From assembly GCF_947036865.1 (NCBI RefSeq), contig NZ_CAMQSF010000035.1, positions 1 to 38,788 on the forward strand: 38,788 nucleotides of DNA, in the 5' to 3' direction. Position numbers and translations under genes: made by a program. Under the pieces are notes generated by a model. The model saw only the letters and a program-made list of their open reading frames with translations. It ran no database searches and was not told the DNA's origin. Positions 24,263-32,874 of this stretch are shown in pieces (the stretch's first letter is position 1; every line of letters starts with the position of its first letter). Origin of the DNA: an uncultured Caulobacter sp. (GTDB taxonomy: Bacteria > Pseudomonadota > Alphaproteobacteria > Caulobacterales > Caulobacteraceae).

Positions 24263-25477
24263 TTAGCGTGAGACCGCCTTGGCCGCCTCCGCCGCGCGCA
24301 GCAGGCGTAGGACATTGCCGCTCCAGATCTTGGCGAGGTCCTCGCGGGTGTAGCCTTCGGCCAGCAGGCGCTCGCTGATCTTCCAATAGTCCGAGGCGTC
24401 GTTCAGGCCAGTCACGCCGCCGCCGCCGTCGAAGTCGATGCCGATCCCGACATGGTCCACCCCGGCGACCTTCAGGGCGTGGTTCAGGTGGTTCATGAAG
24501 TCCTCGAAGGTCGCCTTGGGAACCGGATACTTGGCGTCGATCGCCTTCATCTCGGCCATGAACCCAGCCCGGTCGGCCTCGCTCATCGTGGCCCTGGAGC
24601 CCGCCTTGGCCCGCAGCGCCGCCATCGCCGCGTCCCGCTCGGGGTTCTTGGGGGTGCCGATCAGATAGCTGGAATAGGCGTCGACCTGGATCACGCCGCC
24701 GCTCGCCGCCAGGGCCCTGATGCGCGCGTCGTCGACATTGCGCGGATGGTTGAAGACCGCCTTGCAGCCCGAGTGCGTCAGGATCACCGGCGTCTTGGAG
24801 AGCGCGATCAGCTGGTCCAGCACCTCGTCGGACGAATGCGAGCCGTCCAGCACCACGCCGAGCCGATTGGCCTCGGCCACGAATTGCTTGCCCAGCGGCG
24901 ACAGGCCATGCCACTCGGGCGTGTCGGTGGCGCTGTCGGCCATGTCGTTGTTCTTGAAGTGGGCCAGGCCCGAGATGCGGACGCCGAGCGCGTAGAAGGT
25001 CGACAGCAGCGAGACGTCGCCGTCCATCGGATAGCTGTTCTCGACGCTCATGAAGACCACGCGCTTGCCTTGGGCGACGATCCGCTCGGCGTCGTCGGCC
25101 TTCAGCGCCAGGGCGAACTTGTCGCCGTGCTTGGCGACCATCTCGTGGATCTCGACGCCGCGCATGATCGCCGCGTCGCGGGCCGCCCGGGTGGCCTCCG
25201 GGGTGCGCGGCCCCTGGTTGGTGAAGATGGCGAAGAAGCCGCCATCGAGCCCGCCCTCGACCATGCGCGGATAGTCGATCTGCGAGCCGTCCTTGTCGAC
25301 CGAATGGCGGTCCAGCATGTCCCAGCCCGGCCGGCCGAAATTGGCGGGCGTGTCGAGGTGAGTGTCGAGGGTCAGGAGGCCCTCGTGAAGCTTGCGCGCG
25401 GCGGCCGGGTCGGCGGCCTGGGCGTGGCCGGCGAGCAGGGCCAGGGCGGCGCTCGTGGCGAGGAGGAAACGGGTCAT
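24263..25477 (-). CDS. Periplasmic M19 (renal/membrane-type) dipeptidase
   Basis: The 404-residue protein has a signal peptide (MTRFLLATSAALALLAGHAQ, cleavage near residue 21) and the zinc site of the peptidase M19 family: His40 and Asp42 in LDTHLDTP, bridging Glu146 in SVENSYP, His214 in LDGSHSS and His235 in LTHSGCKA. A late GIGIDFDGGGG block is also typical. M19 enzymes cleave dipeptides with broad specificity, including those with a D-residue or glycine at the C-terminal position. The gene lies 56 bases downstream of a TBDR and probably shares its transcript, which is headed by a glycine riboswitch. It could process the peptide cargo of that receptor and release glycine (inference). No strong ribosome binding site precedes ATG 25477. 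Confidence 0.93.
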   Translation of the reverse strand: MTRFLLATSAALALLAGHAQAADPAAARKLHEGLLTLDTHLDTPANFGRPGWDMLDRHSVDKDGSQIDYPRMVEGGLDGGFFAIFTNQGPRTPEATRAARDAAIMRGVEIHEMVAKHGDKFALALKADDAERIVAQGKRVVFMSVENSYPMDGDVSLLSTFYALGVRISGLAHFKNNDMADSATDTPEWHGLSPLGKQFVAEANRLGVVLDGSHSSDEVLDQLIALSKTPVILTHSGCKAVFNHPRNVDDARIRALAASGGVIQVDAYSSYLIGTPKNPERDAAMAALRAKAGSRATMSEADRAGFMAEMKAIDAKYPVPKATFEDFMNHLNHALKVAGVDHVGIGIDFDGGGGVTGLNDASDYWKISERLLAEGYTREDLAKIWSGNVLRLLRAAEAAKAVSR

Positions 25478-25491
25478 GGAGGCGCTCGAAA

Positions 25492-25523
25492 AGGGGCCGG
25501 CCGACCCTCGCGGACCGGCCGGC
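25492..25523 (-). terminator. GC-rich hairpin between TBDR and M19 dipeptidase
   Basis: On the minus strand GCCGGCCG (25523-25516) and CGGCCGGC (25503-25496) form a perfect 8-bp stem with a 12-base loop, followed by CCCTTTTCG. This resembles a partial intrinsic terminator, so the dipeptidase may receive only part of the transcription that enters the receptor gene. Confidence 0.55.
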
Positions 25524-25533
25524 GAAACAGGGA

Positions 25534-27921
25534 TCAGAAGTCGGCGGAGATCGTGAACTGCACCGTGCGCGGCGGGGCCGGGCGGAAGCTGGCGGGCGTG
25601 TTCACCGTGGTGTTGATCGTGCCCAGATAGTCGTTGTCGAACAGGTTATCGATATTGACCCGCGCCTTGATCTGGCTGAACGGGCCGGCCGCGAAGCCGT
25701 CGCCGATATCGATATAGGCGTTGACGATCGTGTAGCCGCCGACCTTCTCGCTGTTGACGAAGTTGGTGAAGCGGCTCTCCAGGTGGCGGGCCGAGATGTT
25801 CATCAGGAGGCCGTTGAAGGGCTCGATCGTCACCCCGCCCTGGAACACCCAGTCGGGGAAGTCGGGCACCTTCTTGCCGGCGATCGGCAGGGTGGCCGCC
25901 GCGGCGGTCGCGCTGGCGCGATAGTTCAGAACGTCGTCCTGGAACTTGGCGCTGTTGTACGAGATGTTGGCGTTGAAATAGGCCTTGCCGGCCAGGACCT
26001 CGGGCTTCCACTGGCCGCTGAACTCGACGCCCTTGGCCTTCACCGCCCCGACGTTCTGATAGAAGGTCTCGGTCGTGCCGCCGCCGCCGGGGACCAGGGC
26101 CGCGAACGCCTGAAGGCGGTTCTTGAACTCGGTCTGATAGGCCACGATCGAGGCGTTGAACGTCTTGTGGTTGGCGCGATAGCCCAGTTCCCAGTTGGTC
26201 GAGGTCTCGGGATCGGGGCCGGCCACGGCGGGGCTGGCGGCCGAGAAGATGTCGTCGGCGCCGCGCGGCAGGGCCATGTTCTCCGAATAGGAGGCGAACA
26301 CCTGGTCGCGGCCGGTGACGCTATAGACCGCGCCGATCTGCGGCAGGAAATTATCCTTCCACCTGTCCTTCAGGATCGGCCGGCGGCTGTTGATATAGTC
26401 GTTCGGGTTGCGATAGCCGGCGATCTTGTAATCGATGTCCGTGGCCTTGAAGCCCAACTCCAGCTTCAGCTTGGCCTCCAGCAGGGTCAGGGTGTCCTTC
26501 AGGAAGAACTGCTGGGTCTCGCGCAGCGACTTGTAGTCCCGCTGGGCGTGGACGCGCTCGTTGAACAGCGGCGCGCCGTCGGGATTGCCGCCCGCCACGT
26601 TGTAGCGGTTCTGGGTGCGGTGATAGTCGTCGTTTTCCAGCCAGAGACCGGCCTCGATCTTATTGAAGCCCACGCGCCAGGCGACCTTGGCGGTGATCCC
26701 CTTGCGGATGCCGTCGATGCCCGACAGGCCGTACTGGATGCCCTTGGGCGCCACCAGGCCCGGCACGATCAGGCGCTCGGCGTTGTAGCTGCCCAGCGAG
26801 GTGGCATAGGCCTCGGGCGAGACGCCATAGCCGCCCTTGTCCTCGTAATAGGCCGTCGTCGTCAGGTCGACGCCGTCGACGATCGGCGTGTTCAGCGTCA
26901 GGCCGTAGAGGTGGTCCCGCCGCTTGTTGACCGCGAACTTGTAGTATTGGGCGTAGTTGGCGTTGGAGTAGGGCACCCCGGCCACGGCTTCGGGCAGGCT
27001 GGCCGTCGGGATCGTTAGGGGCGTGCCGAACGGGACCGAGGTCGGGACCGCGCCCAGATAGGCGAAGTAGCGGCCCTTGCGGCCGAACACGTCCCCCGCC
27101 GTCCCGGCGTACTGGGCCTGGGTGATCGACGGGCTGTCATAGTCGAAATAGTCGTTGTGGACGGTCTGGAAGCTGATGTCGCCGCCGTTGCCCAGGTCGT
27201 ACTTCAGCTTGCCCTCGTAGTGCTTGCGGTCGATCGTGCCGGGGCCGCGCCACAGGTCGCCCTTGATCCACGACCCGCTGACATAGCCCGACAGCGGTCC
27301 GACCTGGCCTGTCTCCAGCCGCAGGAAGGTGCGGCGCAGCGCGTCGCTGCCGAAGGTCTGGCTGATCGCGCCGCCCATGTCCTTGGATGGCGCCTGGGTG
27401 AAATAGTTGACGATCGGCCCCAGCGAGGCATAGCTGGGCAGGGCGACATCGCCGGCGCCGGCCGAGGCGGTCACGCGCAGCAGGTTCTCGTTGTCGACAT
27501 AGCGATAGATCGGGCTGCCGCCGAACTGGTCGCTGCGGCCCATCGGGATGTTGTCCAGCAAAAAGCCGATCTGCTGGAAGTTGAAGGCCCGCACCGAGAC
27601 CGAGTTGCCGAACTCGTACATGCCCAGGGCGTCGTTGGCCTGGACGTTGAAGCCGGGCAGGCTCTCCAGCATCTTCAGCCCGGTGATCCCGGCCGGCGCG
27701 GAGAGCAGGGCCTCGCGGGTGATCGAGACCGTGGCGGTGGCGTGGTCGGTGCCGATGGCGACGCTGGCTTCCGACAGGCGCTTGCCGGTCACCACGACGG
27801 TTTCCAGTTCGGCGGCCTTTTCGGCTTGTTGAGCGAGGGCCGGCGTCGCGCCGCCCAGAACGGACGCGGCCAGGAGAAGCGCCCTAAGACGCGCGGCGGG
27901 CGCGGGTTTGCGAGAGGTCAT
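25534..27921 (-). CDS. TonB-dependent outer-membrane receptor, substrate unknown (possibly peptide)
   Basis: ATG 27921 has GGGGA five bases upstream; a TTG four codons earlier is less likely. The 795-residue product has a signal peptide (about 1-30, cleavage near ALAQQ), a TonB box at 39-46 (LETVVVTG) and a plug (about 50-165; LKMLESLPGFNVQANDALGMYEFGNSVSVRAFN). The barrel ends in FTISADF with the terminal Phe. It is not closely similar to the glycan-type receptor at 15988-18843. Its neighbours are a periplasmic dipeptidase downstream and a tandem glycine riboswitch about 285 bases upstream on the same strand. Import of a glycine-containing peptide is the natural hypothesis but is unproven; siderophore-like cargo cannot be excluded. 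Confidence 0.93.
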   Translation of the reverse strand: MTSRKPAPAARLRALLLAASVLGGATPALAQQAEKAAELETVVVTGKRLSEASVAIGTDHATATVSITREALLSAPAGITGLKMLESLPGFNVQANDALGMYEFGNSVSVRAFNFQQIGFLLDNIPMGRSDQFGGSPIYRYVDNENLLRVTASAGAGDVALPSYASLGPIVNYFTQAPSKDMGGAISQTFGSDALRRTFLRLETGQVGPLSGYVSGSWIKGDLWRGPGTIDRKHYEGKLKYDLGNGGDISFQTVHNDYFDYDSPSITQAQYAGTAGDVFGRKGRYFAYLGAVPTSVPFGTPLTIPTASLPEAVAGVPYSNANYAQYYKFAVNKRRDHLYGLTLNTPIVDGVDLTTTAYYEDKGGYGVSPEAYATSLGSYNAERLIVPGLVAPKGIQYGLSGIDGIRKGITAKVAWRVGFNKIEAGLWLENDDYHRTQNRYNVAGGNPDGAPLFNERVHAQRDYKSLRETQQFFLKDTLTLLEAKLKLELGFKATDIDYKIAGYRNPNDYINSRRPILKDRWKDNFLPQIGAVYSVTGRDQVFASYSENMALPRGADDIFSAASPAVAGPDPETSTNWELGYRANHKTFNASIVAYQTEFKNRLQAFAALVPGGGGTTETFYQNVGAVKAKGVEFSGQWKPEVLAGKAYFNANISYNSAKFQDDVLNYRASATAAAATLPIAGKKVPDFPDWVFQGGVTIEPFNGLLMNISARHLESRFTNFVNSEKVGGYTIVNAYIDIGDGFAAGPFSQIKARVNIDNLFDNDYLGTINTTVNTPASFRPAPPRTVQFTISADF

Positions 27922-28183
27922 GACTATCCCCAATCATTTTGACCTGCTCAGCGTTGTGGAGGGATTTTCAGAGGTAAACCGGGAATTTCGCGGAAATGCA
28001 GCTCGCGATATCAAAGTTGAAACTCTGTGCAATCTTGTTCAAATCATGAACGATTGAAGTATTGGTTTAGCCTTGTGCAAAAGGCAGCATCGCGAAAGCC
28101 TGTATGGCGATCACGTTCACTGCTCTTGGTCATGGGGGCGTTCGATCTTCGATCAGGTTCGCATGGCGCACGCGGGGTCTGGA

Positions 28184-28200
28184 CGAGCCAGGGCGGCTCG
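28184..28200 (-). promoter_or_regulatory. Hairpin just after the glycine riboswitch (possible expression platform)
   Basis: On the minus strand CGAGCC (28200-28195) and GGCTCG (28189-28184) form a 6-bp stem with a GCCCT loop, 6 bases after the second aptamer. Outer bases GCGGGG (28214-28209, in the aptamer-2 closing stem) can also pair with CCCCGC (28177-28172). This would extend the hairpin at the expense of the aptamer. No T run follows. Confidence 0.4.
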
Positions 28201-28205
28201 CCTTC

Positions 28206-28401
28206 GCACCCCCGCTGTCCTTGGGCCTGAGAGATTCAGCGGCGACCTCTGACGGGCCCGCGCGCCTTGCTCCTTCGGCGAGGGCGGTTCGCGCCCTGCT
28301 TTCCAGCGTGCAACGTCTCGCGCGGTCCTTCTGCTTGAGCGTTTCCGGGGCGGTTTCGCCTTCAGCGCCGGGCCGGCGGCCCGATCTCTCCCGCGAGAGA
28401 C
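28206..28401 (-). promoter_or_regulatory. Tandem (two-aptamer) glycine riboswitch
   Basis: Read on the minus strand, the sequence holds two successive copies of the glycine-aptamer core. Aptamer 1 (28401-28315) has GGGAGAG, CGCTGAAGGCGAAACCGCC and GGAAACGCTCAAGCAGAAGGACCG. It is closed by GTCTC (28401-28397) pairing with GAGAC (28319-28315). Aptamer 2 (28311-28206) has GCTGGAAAGC, CGCCGAAGGAGCAA, TGAATCTCTCAGGCCCAAGGA and a closing stem GCACGCTG with CAGCGGGGGTGC. Only three bases link them. This is the standard gcvT-type arrangement, but the next coding region on this strand is the TBDR starting at 27921, followed by the M19 dipeptidase. Frames drawn across this region on either strand are not genes. 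Confidence 0.9.
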
Positions 28402-28408
28402 CTCCCAG

Positions 28409-28434
28409 AGATAAGCCCCGTTTCCCGGCGTCAA
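28409..28434 (-). promoter_or_regulatory. Sigma73-like promoter of the glycine riboswitch transcript
   Basis: On the minus strand TTGACGC (28434-28428), 11 bases, then GCTTATCT (28416-28409) matches the Caulobacter housekeeping promoter pattern TTGACGS-N10-14-GCTANAWC closely. Transcription would start within a few bases of the first stem of aptamer 1. Confidence 0.7.
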
Positions 28435-29419
28435 GGCGCGGCGCGCGGGACGCCCCCGCGATCGCCGAGGCGCCCGAAGCGACCGCAGAACACGACGCAT
28501 TCTTCGGCGCCGGACCGGCGTTGCGCGTCGGAGTCGGATCTGGGCGAGCGCCGCCGCCGGGCTCGCCCGGTCGACCGCCTAAGGGCCGCCCGAGAGTTCG
28601 CCGCCGCGCGCGGGGCCCAGGTTTGATGCCGCGCGAAGGCTCGTCGAAAGCAAAGGCAGTGTTCGTACGCGGCGCGATTTCAGATCTCTTTGAAATCGCC
28701 GCGCCGAAGGTGCTCGCCGCGGTGGCTACGCTGTTTACAAGGCGCGCATTAACCTAAGTTCTGCGGGAAAATCGACCCAAAGCTCAATGGCGCTTGTAGG
28801 CTCTTGGGCGATTTAGTAAGGGGTATCTTAATTTCGAGCGAGGACTCGAACGCACAGACTGGTGGGGTTGTCGTGCTTGCTAAAAATACTCCGTTTCCGG
28901 AGCAGAGAAGCTTTGCGCCTAATTTTGCCGCTCGTTTCTCGACATGGATTCAAGTGAGCGGTAAGTCTTTTCAGCGCATTCTGCTGCCGCCTTATTCTTC
29001 CCGCGTTGTTTCCCGTCTTTTAGCATCTTGCCGGCCTCGGCGTGATCACGCGTGGCCCGCGATGCCGATGAGGTCGCGGCCTGCTCGCTCGAGCCTCAGT
29101 CGCCAGATTGCCGTAGCACATTAAGGTCCAGGCCGGGCCCATCGCGGGGCCGTCTGAAGATCGGCCAAGGTTCGCGAACTTCCTGGGTTTGGTGCTCGAC
29201 GACGAGAGTCTATCTGTCGCAGATGTATTTCTGCGGTTTGTTTCGCGCGAATATTATTATTGGTAGTGTATTAGGATAAAGCTCCAAGTTTAGCGTGCTT
29301 GAACTGGCAACTTTAATTAAAAATTTAAAATAAATTTATCAAAAAATCATCGCGCTGTTTCGAGCTTGGGTTTTGTGAACGCTTCGTAAGCATTTGTCTG
29401 CTTTTGAGGGTTCGATCGG
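28435..29419. other. Intergenic region without a convincing gene
   Basis: This stretch holds no reading frame with a plausible start, family or codon use. Between 28435 and about 28740 it is GC-rich. It contains an inverted repeat GATTTCA (28676-28682) / TGAAATC (28691-28697) with GC-rich flanks that could form a hairpin. From about 28740 the composition drops in GC, ending with a tract at 29309-29350 that has only three G/C bases in 42. The region separates the riboswitch transcript (leftward) from the rml polysaccharide cluster (rightward) and probably holds the promoter of the latter; I could not assign -35/-10 elements. Confidence 0.6.
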
Positions 29420-30001
29420 GTGGGGGCTGAGGTGACTTCGGTTGTGCTAATAAAGGCGCCGCGATTTGGGGACGAGCGGGGCTGGTTCATGGAGACCTAT
29501 TCCGAGAAGCGGGCCACGGAAGCCGGCGTCTCGGTTCGCTTCGTTCAAGACAACCAATCGTTCTCCGCCACGGTGGGAACGCTCCGCGGGCTTCACTATC
29601 AGCGTCCGCCTCACGCGCAGGCCAAGCTCGTGCGATGCGCGCGCGGCGCCATAATGGACTATGCGGTCGATTTGCGGCGAGGGTCGCCGACCTATGGTCG
29701 ATGGGTCGGCGCCCGGTTGACCGCGGACGGCGGCGAGCAATTGTTCGTTCCGGTCGGCTTCGCTCATGGGTTCGTGACGCTCGAGCCCAATGTCGAGGTC
29801 GCCTACAAGGTTTCCGCCTTCTATGCGCCGGATTGCGACGGCGGCATCGCGTGGAACGATCCGACGATCAACATCGACTGGCCGCTGCCAGATACGGGGC
29901 CCGTATTGTCCCAGAAGGACAAGGCTCTACCCCTGCTCGCGGACTTCGACAGCCCGTTCGAGTACGACGGCGTTCCTCTTCAACCCCTGACGGGCGCATG
30001 A
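29420..30001 (+). CDS. rmlC: dTDP-4-dehydrorhamnose 3,5-epimerase
   Basis: GTG 29420 gives 193 residues; GTG 29432, four codons later, is equally possible because GGGGG lies seven bases before it. The cupin-fold protein carries the RmlC signatures: GDERGWFMETYS, FVQDNQSFS, GTLRGLHYQRPP with the catalytic His59, the VPVGFAHGFVTL block, and Tyr129 in VAYKVSAFY at the position of the catalytic Tyr. WNDP and a late DWPLP also match. It converts dTDP-4-keto-6-deoxyglucose to the L-rhamno epimer. It opens the rmlCBDA run, with rmlB 13 bases downstream. Confidence 0.95.
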   Translation: MGAEVTSVVLIKAPRFGDERGWFMETYSEKRATEAGVSVRFVQDNQSFSATVGTLRGLHYQRPPHAQAKLVRCARGAIMDYAVDLRRGSPTYGRWVGARLTADGGEQLFVPVGFAHGFVTLEPNVEVAYKVSAFYAPDCDGGIAWNDPTINIDWPLPDTGPVLSQKDKALPLLADFDSPFEYDGVPLQPLTGA

Positions 30002-30014
30002 AGGATAATCCGTG

Positions 30015-31076
30015 ATGCGCATCCTTGTTACGGGAGGGGCGGGCTTTATCGGATCGGCTCTCGTCCGGCGGTTATTGGATCATGGCGAGCACGAGGTTCT
30101 CGTGTTCGATAAGCTCACCTATGCGGGAAACCTGAACTCCCTGGCTTCCGTGAGCGACAGTCCTCGCTTTTCCTTCGTCCAAGCCGACATCTGCGATGCG
30201 GCGGCCGTGCAGGGCGCCTTGGCGGAATTCAGACCTGACGTCGTCGCTCACCTCGCGGCGGAGAGCCATGTCGATCGGTCGATCGATGGCCCGGACGCCT
30301 TTATCGAAACCAATATCGTCGGCACCTTCGTACTGCTCAATCAAGCTCTGCGATATTGGAGCGGTCTTTCGGGTGAAGACAAGGCGCGCTTTAGATTTCA
30401 CCACATATCCACCGACGAGGTTTTCGGCGCGCTTGGCGAGGACGGCTATTTCACCGAGGAAACCGCCTACGATCCGCGGTCGCCTTATTCGGCGTCGAAA
30501 GCAGGATCCGATCACCTCGTTCGGGCTTGGGGCCACACCTATGGCCTGCCTGTCCTCGTGACGAATTGCTCCAACAACTACGGTCCCTATCATTTCCCTG
30601 AAAAGCTGATCCCGCTCATTATCATTCGGGCGCTGAAGGGCGAGCCGTTGCCCGTGTATGGCGATGGTTCAAACGTTCGCGACTGGCTCTACGTGGAAGA
30701 TCACGCCCGCGCGCTGCAGGCCGTGTTCGAGCGCGGCTCGGTCGGCGAAACCTACAATATCGGCGGCGGCGCCGAGCGGAAGAATATCGAGGTGGTGCGC
30801 GCGATATGCGGCATCTTGGATCGGGTCCAGCCGCGCGCGGACGGCGTGTCGTACGCGGACCAGATCACGTTCGTGACCGACCGGCCGGGTCACGACTATC
30901 GATACGCGATCGACGCCTCGAAGATTCAATCGAATTTGGGATGGTCGCCTTCCGTAACCTTCGAGGAAGGGATCGAGCGCACGATCCGCTGGTATCTCGA
31001 GAACAAGAGCTGGTGGCAGGAAATTCTTGATGGGCGCTACGCGACCCAAAGGCTCGGCGTGGTTCGTAATGGCTGA
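30015..31076 (+). CDS. rmlB: dTDP-glucose 4,6-dehydratase
   Basis: ATG 30015 is preferred over the adjacent GTG 30012; GAAGGA lies about 10 bases upstream. The 353-residue SDR enzyme has the NAD-binding GGAGFIGS at its N-terminus, [24 protein letters not shown], the HISTDEVFG catalytic segment and YSASKAGSD with the YxxxK pair. Further RmlB blocks are [18 protein letters not shown] and [15 protein letters not shown], and the late [12 protein letters not shown]. It makes dTDP-4-keto-6-deoxyglucose from dTDP-glucose. Its last codons overlap the rmlD start by 8 bases. Confidence 0.97.
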   Translation: MRILVTGGAGFIGSALVRRLLDHGEHEVLVFDKLTYAGNLNSLASVSDSPRFSFVQADICDAAAVQGALAEFRPDVVAHLAAESHVDRSIDGPDAFIETNIVGTFVLLNQALRYWSGLSGEDKARFRFHHISTDEVFGALGEDGYFTEETAYDPRSPYSASKAGSDHLVRAWGHTYGLPVLVTNCSNNYGPYHFPEKLIPLIIIRALKGEPLPVYGDGSNVRDWLYVEDHARALQAVFERGSVGETYNIGGGAERKNIEVVRAICGILDRVQPRADGVSYADQITFVTDRPGHDYRYAIDASKIQSNLGWSPSVTFEEGIERTIRWYLENKSWWQEILDGRYATQRLGVVRNG

Positions 31077-31971
31077 TCAGACCCACATTCTCATCACCGG
31101 GGGAGCCGGACAGGTCGGGCTCGAACTTCAGCGCGCCGCGTGGCCGGCTGGGGTGGTCTTGCACGCTCCGACGCGTGATGCGCTCGATCTCACCGATGCG
31201 TCTTCGGTCCGAGCCTATTTCGACCGACAACCGATCGACGCCGTGATCAACAGCGCGGCTTGGACGGCGGTCGACAAGGCGGAGACCGAGGTGGCGGCGG
31301 CGTTCGCGGCGAACGCGATGGGGCCAGCGCTGCTCGCCGACGTGACCCGGGATCGAGGCCTCCCCCTGGCGCAGATCTCGACCGACTATGTCTTCGACGG
31401 AGAGAAGACCGAGCCCTACGCCGAGGAAGATCCGGTCGGCCCGATCGGGGTCTATGGCGCTTCGAAACTGGCGGGCGAGCTGGCCGTGCGGCGGGGCAAT
31501 CCGCGGTCGGTCGTGCTGCGCACCGCTTGGGTTCTCAGTCCCCACCGCGCCAACTTCCTGAAGACGATGCTGCGCCTGGCGGCCGACCGCCCGCTGCTTC
31601 GCGTGGTCGATGATCAGCGCGGATGTCCGACGTCGGCGACCGATATCGCCGAAGCGCTCCGGACGATTGTCCTGCGCATGATCTCGGACAAGGCCGCGCC
31701 CACGGGCGTCTACCATTTCGTCAATGATGGCGAGGCGACTTGGGCCGAGCTGGCGCGAGAGATCTTCCGACACAGCGCCCTGAGCGGCGGCGTGAGCGCC
31801 GAGGTCGAAGGCATCCTCTCCGAACAGTATCCGACGCCGGCGCGGAGGCCGAGGAACTCGCGCCTTTCGACGCATAAGCTCGCCGCCGACTACGGTATTC
31901 GACCGCGGTCGTGGGAACACGCGGTCAGCGACATCATGAAAGAGATAAACCAACAAGGAGTTGGCGCATGA
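31069..31971 (+). CDS. rmlD: dTDP-4-dehydrorhamnose reductase
   Basis: ATG 31069 lies inside the end of rmlB and gives 300 residues; upstream in-frame ATGs would overlap rmlB much more. RmlD features are [14 protein letters not shown] (cofactor binding), [33 protein letters not shown] with the YxxxK catalytic pair, LRTAWVLS and [14 protein letters not shown]. It reduces the 4-keto group to yield dTDP-L-rhamnose. It overlaps rmlA by four bases (ATGA). Confidence 0.96.
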   Translation: MADQTHILITGGAGQVGLELQRAAWPAGVVLHAPTRDALDLTDASSVRAYFDRQPIDAVINSAAWTAVDKAETEVAAAFAANAMGPALLADVTRDRGLPLAQISTDYVFDGEKTEPYAEEDPVGPIGVYGASKLAGELAVRRGNPRSVVLRTAWVLSPHRANFLKTMLRLAADRPLLRVVDDQRGCPTSATDIAEALRTIVLRMISDKAAPTGVYHFVNDGEATWAELAREIFRHSALSGGVSAEVEGILSEQYPTPARRPRNSRLSTHKLAADYGIRPRSWEHAVSDIMKEINQQGVGA

Positions 31972-32849
31972 AGGGCATTATCCTGGCCGGCGGCTCCGGC
32001 ACGCGCTTACACCCGATGACCCTGGTGACGTCGAAGCAGCTGATGCCAGTCTACGACAAGCCGATGATCTATTATCCGCTGTCCACGCTGATGCTGGCCG
32101 GCATCCGCGAAGTTCTGATCATCTCGACGCCGCGCGACACCCCGAACTTTCAGGCGCTTCTTGGCGACGGCTCCCAGTGGGGCATGGAAATCCAATATGC
32201 CGTGCAGCCCAGCCCCGATGGCCTGGCCCAGGCGTACATAATCGGCGCGGACTTCGTGGGCGACAGCCCTTCGGCGCTCATCCTGGGCGACAACATCTAC
32301 TATGGGCATGGCATCACCGACCTGTTCACCAGCGCGAGCGCGCGCTCGGAAGGCGCCACCGTCTTCGCCTATCACGTGAATGATCCCGAGCGTTACGGCG
32401 TCGTCGAGTTCGATGACAAGATGAGCGCGCTCTCCATCGAAGAAAAGCCGCTCAAGCCAAAGTCGAACTGGGCCGTCACGGGCCTCTATTTCTACGACAG
32501 CGACGTCGTGTCTATCGCTCGCGATCTCAAGCCTTCCGCGCGGGGCGAACTCGAGATCACCGATGTCAATCGGACCTATCTCGAAGCCGGCAAGCTGTCG
32601 GTCGAGATCATGGGACGCGGATACGCCTGGCTCGACACGGGAACGCCCGACAGCCTGGTGGAGGCGACGGAGTTCGTCCGAACACTCGAGAAGCGGCAGG
32701 GGTTCAAGATCGCCTGCCCCGAGGAGGTCGCTCTGCGTAAGGGCTTCATTGATGAAGCCACGTTCCTTCGCGCTGCCGAGAAGATGGGAAAGAGTTCCTA
32801 CGGGCAGTATCTGTATTCTCTTCTGAAATCTCAGGCGATGGCCTTTTGA
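31968..32849 (+). CDS. rmlA: Glucose-1-phosphate thymidylyltransferase
   Basis: ATG 31968 has AAGGAG seven bases upstream and overlaps the rmlD stop. The 293-residue product shows the nucleotidyltransferase signature [41 protein letters not shown], the metal-binding [36 protein letters not shown] and the late [12 protein letters not shown]. It forms dTDP-glucose, the first step of the rhamnose pathway, and is normally feedback-inhibited by dTDP-rhamnose. All four rml enzymes are thus encoded together. Confidence 0.97.
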   Translation: MKGIILAGGSGTRLHPMTLVTSKQLMPVYDKPMIYYPLSTLMLAGIREVLIISTPRDTPNFQALLGDGSQWGMEIQYAVQPSPDGLAQAYIIGADFVGDSPSALILGDNIYYGHGITDLFTSASARSEGATVFAYHVNDPERYGVVEFDDKMSALSIEEKPLKPKSNWAVTGLYFYDSDVVSIARDLKPSARGELEITDVNRTYLEAGKLSVEIMGRGYAWLDTGTPDSLVEATEFVRTLEKRQGFKIACPEEVALRKGFIDEATFLRAAEKMGKSSYGQYLYSLLKSQAMAF

Positions 32850-32874
32850 TTTCTAGCGATATTGGAGACCGTTC

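Noticed and set aside
28044..28133. 29-codon frame between the riboswitch and the TBDR
   Set aside because: No ribosome binding site and no features; could be a leader peptide but nothing supports it.
28153..28500. 115-codon minus-strand frame
   Set aside because: It overlies both riboswitch aptamers; the conservation is at RNA level and the peptide is Arg-rich noise.
28104..28757. 217-codon plus-strand frame
   Set aside because: It runs antisense through the glycine riboswitch and its promoter, is Arg/Pro/Ala-rich without a domain, and reflects high GC only.
28804..29124. 106-codon plus-strand frame in the AT-richer gap
   Set aside because: It begins at TTG without a ribosome binding site, has no recognisable family and loses protein-like character in its second half.
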